Origin: Vulcanimicrobiota bacterium | GTDB lineage: Bacteria; Vulcanimicrobiota; Vulcanimicrobiia; Vulcanimicrobiales; Vulcanimicrobiaceae | Direction of reading: 5' to 3' | Length of the DNA stretch: 64,000 bases | Assembly: GCA_003151115.1 (NCBI GenBank) | Contig: PLWS01000002.1 | Span: 1-64,000 of the forward strand | Shown: piece by piece, positions 32,464 through 41,956 of the stretch | How the letters are laid out: every line of letters begins with the position of its first letter | Numbering within the stretch: position 1 is the stretch's first letter | The notes under the pieces: model-generated | What the model saw: the letters and a program-made list of their open reading frames with translations, nothing else | What the model was told of the DNA's origin: nothing | The model's database searches: none | Position numbers and translations under genes: made by a program

Positions 32464-34134
32464 ATGCCCGTGACGATTTCATCTCGGCTGTTGCAGAACG
32501 CAACAGAACAGCCCGCTTCTCCGTTTTGCTCGTTCATTAAGGACAAACGATGCGAGAGAATATCATTCGCGCAACTCTTGGATCGCAGCGCAGCTTACGC
32601 CAATCGTTACCGGAAGATTGGCATCAACCCCGGAGATTTGATCATCGTCATCCTGCAGCATATGCCGCATTTGTTCTACGCTTATCTCGGCGCGATACTT
32701 GCGGGAGGCATTCCGACGTTCATGCCTTTTCCGACGCCAAAGCAGCGGCCTGAGCTCTATTGGGCCGACCACGAGGCATTATTCGACAGGATTAACCCAC
32801 GGCTGCTCGTGACTTATGAGACGAATCTCTTGGATGCGAAACGCGCGCTGCCGCATTTCCGTGTTGATACGCTCATTGCAGATGACGAGATATTCAACGA
32901 GCGAGCCGAACCGCTCGATCTTCTCGCCGGATTCGCTGCCGCCCCCGACTCCGTCGCTTGTCTCCAGCACAGCTCAGGAACCACGAGTTTGAAGAAGGGC
33001 GTGATGCTCACCCATCGGGCGATTCTCGACGAAGTCGAGGCCTATGCCGAAGCGCTCACTTTTGGCCCGGAAGACAGCATCGCCTCGTGGCTGCCCCTCT
33101 ATCATGACATGGGCTTCGTGGCGTGCTTCATGGGTTCGGTTTTACTCGGCACTCATTTGGTTGCGCTCGATCCATTCGAATGGGTGATGCGTCCCTCGAT
33201 TCTCCTGGATGCGATCCAGCAATACCGCACGACATTTTGCTGGCTGCCGAATTTCGCATTCTCGCACATCGCCAATACTGTGCAACCCGACGCATCGTGG
33301 GATCTGTCTTCGATGCGAGCGTTTATCAACTGTTCCGAGCCCTGCAAACCGAAAACGTTTGAGCGTTTCGTTTCTCGATTTGGCGCCGACGGAGTTTCCC
33401 CGCTACAGCTCCACGTCTGTTATGCGATGGCCGAAAACGTCTTTGCCGTCACGCAGACCACGCTGGGCCGGCCGGCACGCATCTTGCACGCCGCTGCCGA
33501 AGCGTTTTCCCGCGGAGTCGTGAAGCCAGCGGCAGCCGGCTCGGCCGCTATCTCCCTGCTTTCGTGTGGCGTGCCTATTGACGGCGTACGCGTGCAGATT
33601 TGCGCGGAGCCGGGCTCGCCGTTGCCGGACGGATGCAGCGGCGAGATTCACCTGACCAGCCCCTTTCTGCTTTCCGGCTATTACAAGTTGCCGGAGAAAA
33701 CCCGCGAAAAGTTACGCGGCGAATGGTATGCGAGTGGAGACATGGGTTTTATTCTGGACGGTGAGTTGTACGTTACCGGCCGAATAGACGACATGCTTAT
33801 CGTTAACGGACAAAATTATTATGCTCATGAACTCGAAGCAATCGTTAACAGCGTCGCATCGGTGATCCCGGGCCGTAGCGTAGCCATAGGCTTGGAGGAG
33901 GAGCGCATGGACGCAACGATCGTTGCGGTGCTAGCCGAGTGTACGCCGCAGGCTGATGTTGCGACGATTGGCCACGCCGTTCGGCGGAAGATTCTCGAGG
34001 AATTGGGCCTGGCTATTCATGCGTTCGTGCCGCTGACGAAGGGTCAGCTAGTCAAGACGACGAGCGGGAAAATAAACCGCGGCAAAAACAAAGAATTGTA
34101 TCTGAGCGGAGGTTTCGAGCAACAAGTTCTGTGA
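32464..34134 (+). CDS. Fatty acyl-AMP ligase (FAAL-like)
   Basis: The 556-residue adenylate-forming enzyme shows the P-loop-like SSGTTSLKKGV (about residue 169), WLPLYHDMGF (about 210), CYAMAEN, TGRIDDMLIVNGQNYYAHE and a C-terminal GKINRGKNKE. WLPLYHDMGF and the NYYAHELE wording favour the fatty-acyl-AMP ligase branch, which loads acyl chains on carrier proteins, over acyl-CoA synthetases. ATG 32464 is chosen; TTG 32392 would add 24 residues of weak composition. An ACP, an MBOAT acyltransferase and an SGNH protein lie just beyond its stop on the other strand, so it probably feeds acyl groups to that ACP. Confidence 0.85.
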   Translation: MPVTISSRLLQNATEQPASPFCSFIKDKRCERISFAQLLDRSAAYANRYRKIGINPGDLIIVILQHMPHLFYAYLGAILAGGIPTFMPFPTPKQRPELYWADHEALFDRINPRLLVTYETNLLDAKRALPHFRVDTLIADDEIFNERAEPLDLLAGFAAAPDSVACLQHSSGTTSLKKGVMLTHRAILDEVEAYAEALTFGPEDSIASWLPLYHDMGFVACFMGSVLLGTHLVALDPFEWVMRPSILLDAIQQYRTTFCWLPNFAFSHIANTVQPDASWDLSSMRAFINCSEPCKPKTFERFVSRFGADGVSPLQLHVCYAMAENVFAVTQTTLGRPARILHAAAEAFSRGVVKPAAAGSAAISLLSCGVPIDGVRVQICAEPGSPLPDGCSGEIHLTSPFLLSGYYKLPEKTREKLRGEWYASGDMGFILDGELYVTGRIDDMLIVNGQNYYAHELEAIVNSVASVIPGRSVAIGLEEERMDATIVAVLAECTPQADVATIGHAVRRKILEELGLAIHAFVPLTKGQLVKTTSGKINRGKNKELYLSGGFEQQVL

Positions 34135-34156
34135 GCGCGGCCGTGATCGAACGTCG

Positions 34157-35566
34157 TCAGAACGCTCTGTACACGACATGCGGAGCCGGCGCGTTCAACG
34201 CGACTGCAACGGAAACCGTAATGACGGCCAGCGCCGTGTACCAGGCAGCTCGCAGCGGCTGGACGTTCAACCTTTCGACCCATCCCAGACTCTTCAACGC
34301 CGATAGAACGAAGACCGCAGCGATGAGCGTTCCAAGGATCGCCAAAATGATTGCGGGCGTTCCCAGTAGCGCCGCGAAACCGCCGAGCTGCTGCCAGTTC
34401 GACCAAAACCAGAGCATCGTAATGCAGAACCATGTGAAATTCATCGCGCGGGCTAGCGCCGCATAGGCCGGCTGCGCGCCCAAATCGCGGTAGCCCACGC
34501 GACCGAGTCTTTGGGTCATGACGAATTCGTACCACTTGTTCACGCTGATTCCCAGGCCTGTCAACAGACCGAAGAACAGAAACTTCGCGCTTTGTCCGTG
34601 CCATGCGCCGACCAAGAAGAACGTTACGAAGTACGCGAAGACGCCGAGATATGCTTGCGTTTTCGCTGCCGGGAAGCGCCGCATCGAACTGAGCAATAGC
34701 GGCAAGTACACGTACGTCTTCAACCAATTAGACAGCGTCATGTGCCAGCGGGTCCAGAAATCGATCACGCCGCCCGCCAAAAAGGGCTTGTTGAAATTCT
34801 CCGGTAGCTGCAGTCCCAAAAACCCCGCGACGCCGATCACGAAATCCGTGTAGCCGGCGAAGTTGAAATAGAGATAGATAGGAAAGAGCGCCAACGCTAC
34901 GCCGGCATCGACGACGCGATCACTGAAGGTCAGCTGCGTCCCTAAGAGCGCGATGCATTGCTGCTGCGCGTACAACAGAACCGGTGAGAGGACGCTCACC
35001 TTGAAGAAGCCCGCGACGATCCGGCTCGCAGCTTTCCCAGCCAGCTCGACGTTAAGCCGCAACGGCTCCTCGGTTTCCGTCCGGCGATAATCTTGATAGA
35101 GCTGAATTGGTCCTGAAATCAAGCACGTAAAATTCAGCGTATAGCTCGCGTACGCGGCGATGCTCAGTCGCTCGGGCAACGCATCGTGATAGGCATCGAT
35201 CACCAAATGCAAGATTCTGAAGAACACGTACGACATGCCGATCGTCAGGTAGGTGAAAGGCAAGTAAAGATAGTGGGGAACGAATGCATATCTCTTGAGC
35301 CAAAAGAACGCGAACAGCAGTCCCACGACAAGCGGAATGAAGGCCGCCCGGCTGCGGTATGATTCCATCGCTTTCATGCTGACGAATCCGAATGCCAGCA
35401 ATACTGCAAAGGGCGCGAGCTGTTTCGGATCGTGCGTGAAGCTGAGCACTAAGGCAACATTTGCGAGGACCAAGATCGCGCGCCGCCACCCCGGTGCGTT
35501 GGAAACGTGGATGAGCAGCGCAATCGCGGCGGCAAATGCCAGAAACTCAAACGAGGGTGCGTTCAA
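34157..35566 (-). CDS. MBOAT-family O-acyltransferase (AlgI/DltB-like)
   Basis: The 469-residue polytopic membrane protein carries the MBOAT motifs FWTRWHMTLSNWL (about residues 270-282) and GAWHGQS with the catalytic His near residue 323. It should move an acyl group from a cytoplasmic carrier to a polymer outside the membrane, as AlgI and DltB do. The start is TTG 35566, which overlaps the stop of the ACP gene in TTGA. Readings further upstream are the ACP in another frame. It is the last gene of the ten-gene operon and converges on the FAAL gene with 22 bases between the stops. Confidence 0.87.
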   Translation of the reverse strand: MNAPSFEFLAFAAAIALLIHVSNAPGWRRAILVLANVALVLSFTHDPKQLAPFAVLLAFGFVSMKAMESYRSRAAFIPLVVGLLFAFFWLKRYAFVPHYLYLPFTYLTIGMSYVFFRILHLVIDAYHDALPERLSIAAYASYTLNFTCLISGPIQLYQDYRRTETEEPLRLNVELAGKAASRIVAGFFKVSVLSPVLLYAQQQCIALLGTQLTFSDRVVDAGVALALFPIYLYFNFAGYTDFVIGVAGFLGLQLPENFNKPFLAGGVIDFWTRWHMTLSNWLKTYVYLPLLLSSMRRFPAAKTQAYLGVFAYFVTFFLVGAWHGQSAKFLFFGLLTGLGISVNKWYEFVMTQRLGRVGYRDLGAQPAYAALARAMNFTWFCITMLWFWSNWQQLGGFAALLGTPAIILAILGTLIAAVFVLSALKSLGWVERLNVQPLRAAWYTALAVITVSVAVALNAPAPHVVYRAF

Positions 35567-35808
35567 GGCCGCTTCGCAATCTTGGCCTCGATCAATTCGG
35601 CCAGCTCTCCGAGATTCTTGAACGAAGAGATCTGCGACGGTGCGAATTCGACGCCAAACGCTCTCTCCACAGCGAATATCAGGCGTGCATGCGCCAAACT
35701 GTCCCACCCCACAACTTGATCCTCGGTGAGATCCGGGCGCGCGACCAAACTGTCGTCTTCAAAAACGTCGCACAGCAGCTCGGTAAGCCTGTTGTACACG
35801 TGATTCAT
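35563..35808 (-). CDS. Acyl carrier protein
   Basis: This 81-residue acidic protein has the phosphopantetheine attachment motif VGWDSLAH with the carrier Ser at residue 37. It has an ACP-like helix pattern before and after it (AVERAFGVEFAPSQISSF). The ATG at 35808 has AAGGAG at a suitable distance. Its place between an SGNH protein and an MBOAT acyltransferase, with a FAAL nearby, matches the position of DltC in dlt operons and suggests that it holds the acyl group to be transferred. Confidence 0.88.
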   Translation of the reverse strand: MNHVYNRLTELLCDVFEDDSLVARPDLTEDQVVGWDSLAHARLIFAVERAFGVEFAPSQISSFKNLGELAELIEAKIAKRP

Positions 35809-35818
35809 CAATGGCTCC

Positions 35819-36724
35819 TTACCGATTCAACGCGGGCGCGAGCAGGGCCGCTAAGCGCCGCTGCCCCGCCGCCGTCAGGTGATCGTTATCGAAGAATTCA
35901 TTCGCAGGATAGGCGGCGTCGAGGTCGAGCACAACGACGCCTTGCCTCTCCAGCAGTCGCTGCAAGTACGCGCCGTTCGCGCGATACTCCGGCGTGTCGA
36001 TATATTCGTGCAGGAGCGTGTGGTTGGTCGGGGTCATAAAAGCTACGGCCGGAATGCGGGCGGCGCGCAGCTCCGCTGCCGTTTTCTGCAGGAAGTACAC
36101 GCCTGCGTTCCGAGCGTTCAGCGGCGTAGCATCGTAGGCTCCTTCGAAGAGCGCTGCGGACGGATGGCGCGGCTCCGGCGCGCTTGAATCGCCTAGCAGC
36201 GTTTCACGGATATCTGCGCGCATCGCGTACACGAGCCAGATCGAAGCCAGCGCGCGCCCGAACCGCTCGCCGATTGCCGAATGTTTTTGGGGTGCCGTCA
36301 GCTCGGCAAGCGCCGGCTGCAGCCTCTGATAGGCAGGATCGCTTTGACTGAATACTTTCTGGTTGACCTGCATGACGACAATCTTCGGTCGAACTCCCGC
36401 AGCCAGCAGCAAGCGTACGAGCGCGTAGTAATTGGGCGGGCTGCCGCCTTCGAACGCCAGGTTGCGGCAGACGCAACCACGCGACGCCAATTCCGAAACC
36501 GCGGTTTGGCTCGGCTGCAATTGGTATCCCCAAACCACCGAATCGCCCAGAAAGATAGTGGGCGGCGGGCCTTGCGCCATCAATTGCAATTCGCGCTGCA
36601 GATATGCGGGCGAGAAATCGGTCGTTAGTCGCGGAAGTTGCGTGAAATAACGGACGACGAGAATGTTTTCCAGTAAGACGATCGCTACGATGACCGCAAC
36701 CGAGCTCGCGATGGCGCTCTTCAC
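35819..36724 (-). CDS. Membrane-anchored SGNH hydrolase-like protein (DltD-like role)
   Basis: The 301-residue protein starts with a membrane anchor (AVIVAIVLLENILVV). It has SGNH block I IFLGDSVVWG with the nucleophile Ser62, then NLAFEGGSPPNYYA, and block V DNDH with Asp279 and His282. The catalytic domain is expected outside the membrane. In dlt operons an SGNH-fold DltD completes D-alanyl transfer, and in alginate acetylation AlgJ and AlgX play similar parts. The GTG start at 36724 overlaps the upstream stop. A role as acyl transferase or editing esterase is inferred. Confidence 0.82.
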   Translation of the reverse strand: MKSAIASSVAVIVAIVLLENILVVRYFTQLPRLTTDFSPAYLQRELQLMAQGPPPTIFLGDSVVWGYQLQPSQTAVSELASRGCVCRNLAFEGGSPPNYYALVRLLLAAGVRPKIVVMQVNQKVFSQSDPAYQRLQPALAELTAPQKHSAIGERFGRALASIWLVYAMRADIRETLLGDSSAPEPRHPSAALFEGAYDATPLNARNAGVYFLQKTAAELRAARIPAVAFMTPTNHTLLHEYIDTPEYRANGAYLQRLLERQGVVVLDLDAAYPANEFFDNDHLTAAGQRRLAALLAPALNR

Positions 36725-39700
36725 CGCGCGTCACCGCCCGGTTCGAAACCGATCTCCTGCAATTTCGCCCAGACTAAACGCACGTCGGAGGGCAAGATGT
36801 TTCCGACCGCTGCAGCCTGGACCGTTACCGTGTGATCCCCCGGCGGCGCTCCGAGCACATTTACGTCGACATATGTGCTCGGCTTCACGCTGAAGCGGCT
36901 GGAGAGCCGCCCGTCGATCTTTACGGTAACGATTTGCTTCATGCTGGACGGCGGAACGGTCAGGCGAATCCGAAGTCCCTCAGCCTCGTCCCTCGAATGC
37001 AATCGCACGGAGAATTTGCGCCCCACCCAGCCGTCTTCGAAAATTCCGGAGTAGATCAGATCCGGATTTACGAGATCGCCCGGGAAGCTGTCGATCCGCA
37101 CGGGCGCCGGCCGCAGCGGTCCGGCGATGCTGATGTCTCTTCCGAAGAGTGCGAACTGGCGAGGATCGCGGTCGATATCGCGCCCATAAAGATTCATGAG
37201 CCAACTGCGATGGGTAGCGAACTTTACGAGCCTATTGCCGAAGTACAGAATCACGTATCGCCGGCCGAACGCGGTGAAGGGACGAATGGGCGGCGTGATG
37301 ATCCTGGCCGAGCCCGCTCCGGGGCTCGGAATCTTCAGCCGCGATGCCCCCATGATCACAATCGGCGGAATCTCGGTATACGGCACCGGATTGTACGACG
37401 CCGTGATCACCAGCTTGAGGCGGATCGTCGGCGTCCCGTTGATGACTTCCAAGAGCATCGATCTGCCGAGCGTTGCCATGAAGGGGGGCGAAGAGAGCGG
37501 ATCTGGTTCGACATTTCCTACCGCCGCCGTGTAGGTATCGACAAGCAGCGTGGCCGGCGTTCCAAAATCCGATTCCGCGAGCGACAGCCAATTGTGCACG
37601 GTGTTCCAGGGAACGACCCGCACCATAAACGGCGTCTTCGTCTGTGACCGGTTGAGCAGCGAGAGCTGCGGCCCGATCTCCAAGAAGAGTCCGTTGGTGC
37701 GATCGAATGGTAGCGCCGGTGGCACGAAAACCCTTTCATTTCTCGAATAGAGATAAAAGCGCGTGAAGGGCGTGCTGGGAACGTACGGAGTCATGCGCGG
37801 GCCCTCTTCGAGCATCGGCATGGACCACGTGAACCTTTGCCTATTGCCGAGAACCGCCCGGTCCGTTGAGAACAGCAGATAGATTGACGTAACGCCCGGC
37901 GGGATCGTGAGGCTTATCGAAACGCGGCCCGGTTTTCTTCCATGATAGAGGCCGCTGATGAGATTTTCGGTTTGCAGGCTGTCGGCATTATTGATGTAGA
38001 TGCGGCTGTTATAACTGCTCGAGATCCCGCTCGGATCGATCCACACGGATGCCGTGACCGTCTCCCCCGGTCTGACGCTGATCGGGTCACTGATGACGCC
38101 GACATCGACGGAAAGGCCGTCACCCGTGGCCTGCCAACCGCCATGAGCGTCCGGTCCAACCTCATGGACATGCTCGTCATCGACGCTTCCCCTGTGAAGG
38201 GGATCCCATTTGCTCCACCCGGAGGCAAAGTCGTCGGAGTCGGGAGCGATGTTGCGCGTCGGAATTGCGGAGGGACTGTCCGCCGCGGTGAACTCGATGT
38301 GGTTCATCGCGCTGGGCAACGACAGCATCTTTTGCTCAAAAACTAGCGTTCGCTGGTTTGCGGTTCTCCTCACGAAGTCGCGCAAGCCGGCCGGCCAGCC
38401 GACGATCTCCTTGACGATTCCACCGGTGTTTCCGAAGAAGAACTGTGGGAACGGATCGGCACCCTCGAATTGGAGCGGATGGCCACGCAGCGCCACACCT
38501 GCAAGCAGATCGATCTGCCAGACCATCGCGTCCATGCGAATCGGGCGATCGATCTGGTTTGCATAGCGGCGCGCTATCGCATCCAGCGTTCCGTAAAGAT
38601 CTTCGTGCGAAGCTCCGTTGATCTCGGTGAATTCGGCCCGCGTATGCATAAGGAAGTCCGAGGTCGATGCCAGATAGATGTAGGTCGAATAGGCGGTCGC
38701 AGCCAGGCAGAGCGTCACGAGGCCGGCCCTTGCGAAAACCGGCGGCGTTCGCAGAATCCGGGCCAAGCGGTCGGCGGCCCACAGGATCACGAGCGCGACC
38801 GCGGACGCTAAGAACGGCTGTGCCCAAAAACCGAGCTTGAATGCGGCATAGCCGGAGCGCTGGATGACGAGCACGACCAAGGCTATCTGAATTGCCAAGA
38901 GCATACCATCCGAAAACTTTGCGCCGCGAAGGAGCGAGCGTGCTGCGACGACCCCAATCGCAAAAAACCCGAGGAAGCCGGCGACGATCGCGATGGACAG
39001 CCAAGGCTCGGGATCATTCGCAAACGGCAGGAGCCCCCAGAGATTGGCAGCGCCGGACGGAATGACATACCAGGTGATTATTCCCGGTCCCGACTGCACC
39101 GACGCTCTGACGATGGTCAGCAAGACTTTCATCGTGGCGGCAAACGTAAAGAACTGAATGTTTTGGAGCAGCAGCACCGTGGCGACGACAATTCCAGCGG
39201 CGGATGCAATGCGCTTTGCAAAAGCGGCGATCTCCGAGCGATGGTACCACAGCGTGACGGGAGCCGTGATCGCCGCGGCCGCGAGGAGCAATGGCGTTAT
39301 CTCGGGATAGATGAGCGAAAGACCCGCCATGCAGCATCCGAGTGCGACCGAACGCTGCAGGAGCCCGGAACCGCCGGCGAGCTGAACGGCAGCCACGATG
39401 CCGACGACACAGACTTGGCCTAGCAGCTGCGGCAGTATTTGCTGGTAGACCGAAAAGAGCATCAGCGGAGAGGCAACTGCGATCAGGATCGTCGCTATGA
39501 CCATGCGCCGCTCCATCTGCGGATTGGCGCAGAGTGCGCCGGTCCCCATGACCAGCATCAGAAATGCGGCAACTGAGAGCGGCATATAGATTTCGTACGT
39601 GCGTACATGCACGGCAGCTGCGACCAGCGCCAGCAGCGCGTCGGTTCCGAAGCGGTTGGGCGGCGCCACTTCCCAGAACCACAAGTTTCGGGGTACGTCC

Positions 39701-40152
39701 GTGCCCCCAATCAGCTCGCGCAGCGGAGCAACGTCGAAGAAACCATGATGCAAGAAGTTGTCAGCCGTCGATATATAGACCGACATGTCGCCGTTGCTGT
39801 TGCCGGCCCAGTGAAAACCGAAGAGCAGCAGTGGCGCGCCGGCCAGCAAACCACCGCCGACGTAGGCGGGAATCAGCGGGAGCAGCTTACTCCAGGGAAC
39901 TGCGGGACGCCGGATCGCAAGAATGATGCCTGAAATGAGTGCAAGACCGAGCAGCAGCCATTGGCCAAACGCTTCGACGGGCAACCCCGCGCGGTTGAAG
40001 CTCAGCTCGATCGGCAAGGCCACACCCATGCCGATCGTCGGCGAAAGCAACAGGATCCCTAAGGAGATCCGTCGGCCGAAGAGCGTCACCACTCCGAGCC
40101 CAACGAGTCCCAGAAACAGCACGATGGCGAAGGCGAAAAGCAGCGCGATCAT
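36721..40152 (-). CDS. Large polytopic membrane protein with extracytoplasmic beta domains (GT-C-like)
   Basis: The 1143-residue protein starts at ATG 40152 in an ATGA overlap with the epimerase gene. Its first about 590 residues contain at least twelve hydrophobic helices with a long first loop (HWAGNSNGDMSVYISTADNF), the layout of GT-C type glycosyltransferases or polymer-processing membrane proteins. The remainder is soluble. It has a jelly-roll-like domain around residues 690-840 (SVRPGETVTASVWIDPSG, TIPPGVTSIYLLFS) and a further beta-rich end (VKIDGRLSSRFSV). No catalytic Asp pair is certain. A role in transferring a sugar outside the membrane is an inference. Confidence 0.65.
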   Translation of the reverse strand: MIALLFAFAIVLFLGLVGLGVVTLFGRRISLGILLLSPTIGMGVALPIELSFNRAGLPVEAFGQWLLLGLALISGIILAIRRPAVPWSKLLPLIPAYVGGGLLAGAPLLLFGFHWAGNSNGDMSVYISTADNFLHHGFFDVAPLRELIGGTDVPRNLWFWEVAPPNRFGTDALLALVAAAVHVRTYEIYMPLSVAAFLMLVMGTGALCANPQMERRMVIATILIAVASPLMLFSVYQQILPQLLGQVCVVGIVAAVQLAGGSGLLQRSVALGCCMAGLSLIYPEITPLLLAAAAITAPVTLWYHRSEIAAFAKRIASAAGIVVATVLLLQNIQFFTFAATMKVLLTIVRASVQSGPGIITWYVIPSGAANLWGLLPFANDPEPWLSIAIVAGFLGFFAIGVVAARSLLRGAKFSDGMLLAIQIALVVLVIQRSGYAAFKLGFWAQPFLASAVALVILWAADRLARILRTPPVFARAGLVTLCLAATAYSTYIYLASTSDFLMHTRAEFTEINGASHEDLYGTLDAIARRYANQIDRPIRMDAMVWQIDLLAGVALRGHPLQFEGADPFPQFFFGNTGGIVKEIVGWPAGLRDFVRRTANQRTLVFEQKMLSLPSAMNHIEFTAADSPSAIPTRNIAPDSDDFASGWSKWDPLHRGSVDDEHVHEVGPDAHGGWQATGDGLSVDVGVISDPISVRPGETVTASVWIDPSGISSSYNSRIYINNADSLQTENLISGLYHGRKPGRVSISLTIPPGVTSIYLLFSTDRAVLGNRQRFTWSMPMLEEGPRMTPYVPSTPFTRFYLYSRNERVFVPPALPFDRTNGLFLEIGPQLSLLNRSQTKTPFMVRVVPWNTVHNWLSLAESDFGTPATLLVDTYTAAVGNVEPDPLSSPPFMATLGRSMLLEVINGTPTIRLKLVITASYNPVPYTEIPPIVIMGASRLKIPSPGAGSARIITPPIRPFTAFGRRYVILYFGNRLVKFATHRSWLMNLYGRDIDRDPRQFALFGRDISIAGPLRPAPVRIDSFPGDLVNPDLIYSGIFEDGWVGRKFSVRLHSRDEAEGLRIRLTVPPSSMKQIVTVKIDGRLSSRFSVKPSTYVDVNVLGAPPGDHTVTVQAAAVGNILPSDVRLVWAKLQEIGFEPGGDAR

Positions 40153-41237
40153 TTTTTGAGCAGCAGACGGATTGCTTTTTGCGTCGCGCCGAATTGCAGC
40201 GGGGCTTTTTTGCCCCGGATTTTTAGCCGCAGCGACGGCGATCGCAGCAAGGCTCCCGCGATCCGAATGATTCCGCGGGGATTCGTTCCCGTCAAAAAAT
40301 TCTTGCCCGCGTCGACCAGGCGCGTCCATTCGGTTTCGTCGCGCAGCACCAGGCAGGGACGGTTCACGACGGCGGCCTCTTCCTGCACGCCCCCGGAGTC
40401 GCTCATAACGAAGAGCGAATTTTTCAACAGAGCCAGGAAGTCGAGATTGCCGATCGGTTCCAATCTGTGCACGCCCTGCGCCAATCGTATCCGATGCTTT
40501 TGCAGCATCGCCACGGTTCGGGGATGGATGGGGAAGAGCACCGGCACCATCTCCGAGACTTCGTTGATGCCCGCCACGATCTGCGAGAGGCGGGCTCGGT
40601 CGTCCGTGCTCTCGGCCCTATGGAGGGTTGCGAGAACGAAAGCTTCGGGCCGCACGCCGAATTTGCGCAGCTGACGCTCCCTCACCAATCGCATCGCCCG
40701 GCGGGTCGCGTCCAGGCCCGTGTTTCCTATGCAATGCACGCGCTTGCGATCGATGCCTTCGTGCCGCAGATGCGCCACAGCTTGCCGGTCCGGCGCCAGC
40801 AGCAAGGCGGCGAGGTGATCGACGAGGATGCGATTCTGTTCCTCGGGCGCATCGCGATTGAAGGAACGGCAGCCGGACTCAAAGTGGACGATGGGCACGT
40901 TCAACTTCGCTGCGACGAGTGCGCCGGCGAGCGTCGAATTCGTATCGCCGAGAACCGCCACCCAATCCGGTCGGACTTTCGACAGGATCGGTTCCAGGCG
41001 CTCGAGCATGCGGCCGAGTTGGACGCCGGGGCCGATACCGGCCGACCCGACGTTCAGAAAGTATGCGGGCTGCCGCAGTTTCAGCTCGCGAAAAAATATC
41101 CGGTCCATGTTCTCGTCATAGTGCTGACCCGTGTGAACGAGCACGTGTTCAAAGCGCGCATCGAAGAGCGGCAGTACCGGTGAGAACTTGATGATCTCGG
41201 GCCGGGTTCCCAAAACGGTCAAGATCGTTTGCTTCAT
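40149..41237 (-). CDS. UDP-HexNAc 2-epimerase (WecB/WbpI type)
   Basis: The 362-residue enzyme begins with TVLGTRPEIIKFSPVLP. It has HTGQHYDENM, VLGDTNST, HFESGCRSF, and SDSGGVQEEA near the C-terminus, all family motifs of non-hydrolysing UDP-N-acetylglucosamine 2-epimerases. Because the neighbours encode WbpB-, WbpE- and WbpD-like enzymes, the likely substrate is UDP-2,3-diacetamido-2,3-dideoxy-glucuronate (WbpI reaction) rather than UDP-GlcNAc. ATG 41237 overlaps the GT2 stop in ATGA; a TTG at 41243 is less likely. Confidence 0.87.
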   Translation of the reverse strand: MKQTILTVLGTRPEIIKFSPVLPLFDARFEHVLVHTGQHYDENMDRIFFRELKLRQPAYFLNVGSAGIGPGVQLGRMLERLEPILSKVRPDWVAVLGDTNSTLAGALVAAKLNVPIVHFESGCRSFNRDAPEEQNRILVDHLAALLLAPDRQAVAHLRHEGIDRKRVHCIGNTGLDATRRAMRLVRERQLRKFGVRPEAFVLATLHRAESTDDRARLSQIVAGINEVSEMVPVLFPIHPRTVAMLQKHRIRLAQGVHRLEPIGNLDFLALLKNSLFVMSDSGGVQEEAAVVNRPCLVLRDETEWTRLVDAGKNFLTGTNPRGIIRIAGALLRSPSLRLKIRGKKAPLQFGATQKAIRLLLKK

Positions 41238-41956
41238 ACGCAAAACGAACGAGGACGCAGTATCAATCGCGTCATCAAGCGCAGATGGCCGGCGATGACC
41301 GTGGCGATGCGCAGCTTCGACTGTCCAAAGCGGCGAACGGAAAGTTCCGCCGGCACTTCAGCGACGCGCCGACGCTGTTTGATCGCCCGGAGCATCATAT
41401 CGGCGACGGCGGTGAAGCCGGAATCGGGCGATGCGATGTGCTCGTACACATCGCGGCGATAGACGCGCACCATCGCTGTATACGTGTGGATGTTCGCACC
41501 CAGGATGAGGCGGTAAAGACCGCCCGCGGCGCGGCTGAGAAAAAGCCGGTACGCCGGCACTCCGACGACACGGCCGTCCGGATGATAGGGCGAAACCGTA
41601 ACGAGGTCGGCTCCATTCTCCATAAACGTCAGGAGCGGCTCGAGAATCGCCGGATCGTAGGTGCAGTCACTGTCGAGGTTCGCGATCCACTCGCCGCTTG
41701 ATTCGCGTACTCCGGTTCGGATCGCGCCGCCGAGATTGCGGTTTTGCGGATGGCGAATGATGCGCGTAGCCGGGCGATCGCCGAAGGCTTCACTCAGCCG
41801 CTCGAAAGTCGCATCGGTGCTGCCGTCATCGATCAGCACGAGCTCGACCGCATGGCGCGCCGCGATCCGATCGAGCACCGGAAGCAGCTTGTTCCGAAGC
41901 TGTTCGACGCCCTCGGCCTCGTTGTATGCTGGCACCACGACGCTCACGTTTGCCAT
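41234..41956 (-). CDS. Family 2 glycosyltransferase (dolichol-phosphate-mannose-synthase-like)
   Basis: The 240-residue GT-A enzyme has VSVVVPAYNEAEGV at the start, LIDDGSTDAT, and the metal-binding segment ANLDSDCTYDP. No membrane helix is evident apart from the weakly hydrophobic C-terminus. It resembles polyprenyl-phosphate sugar transferases of the DPM1 group. It may make a lipid-linked sugar donor for the large membrane protein encoded two genes downstream. The donor sugar is unknown. Confidence 0.82.
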   Translation of the reverse strand: MANVSVVVPAYNEAEGVEQLRNKLLPVLDRIAARHAVELVLIDDGSTDATFERLSEAFGDRPATRIIRHPQNRNLGGAIRTGVRESSGEWIANLDSDCTYDPAILEPLLTFMENGADLVTVSPYHPDGRVVGVPAYRLFLSRAAGGLYRLILGANIHTYTAMVRVYRRDVYEHIASPDSGFTAVADMMLRAIKQRRRVAEVPAELSVRRFGQSKLRIATVIAGHLRLMTRLILRPRSFCV

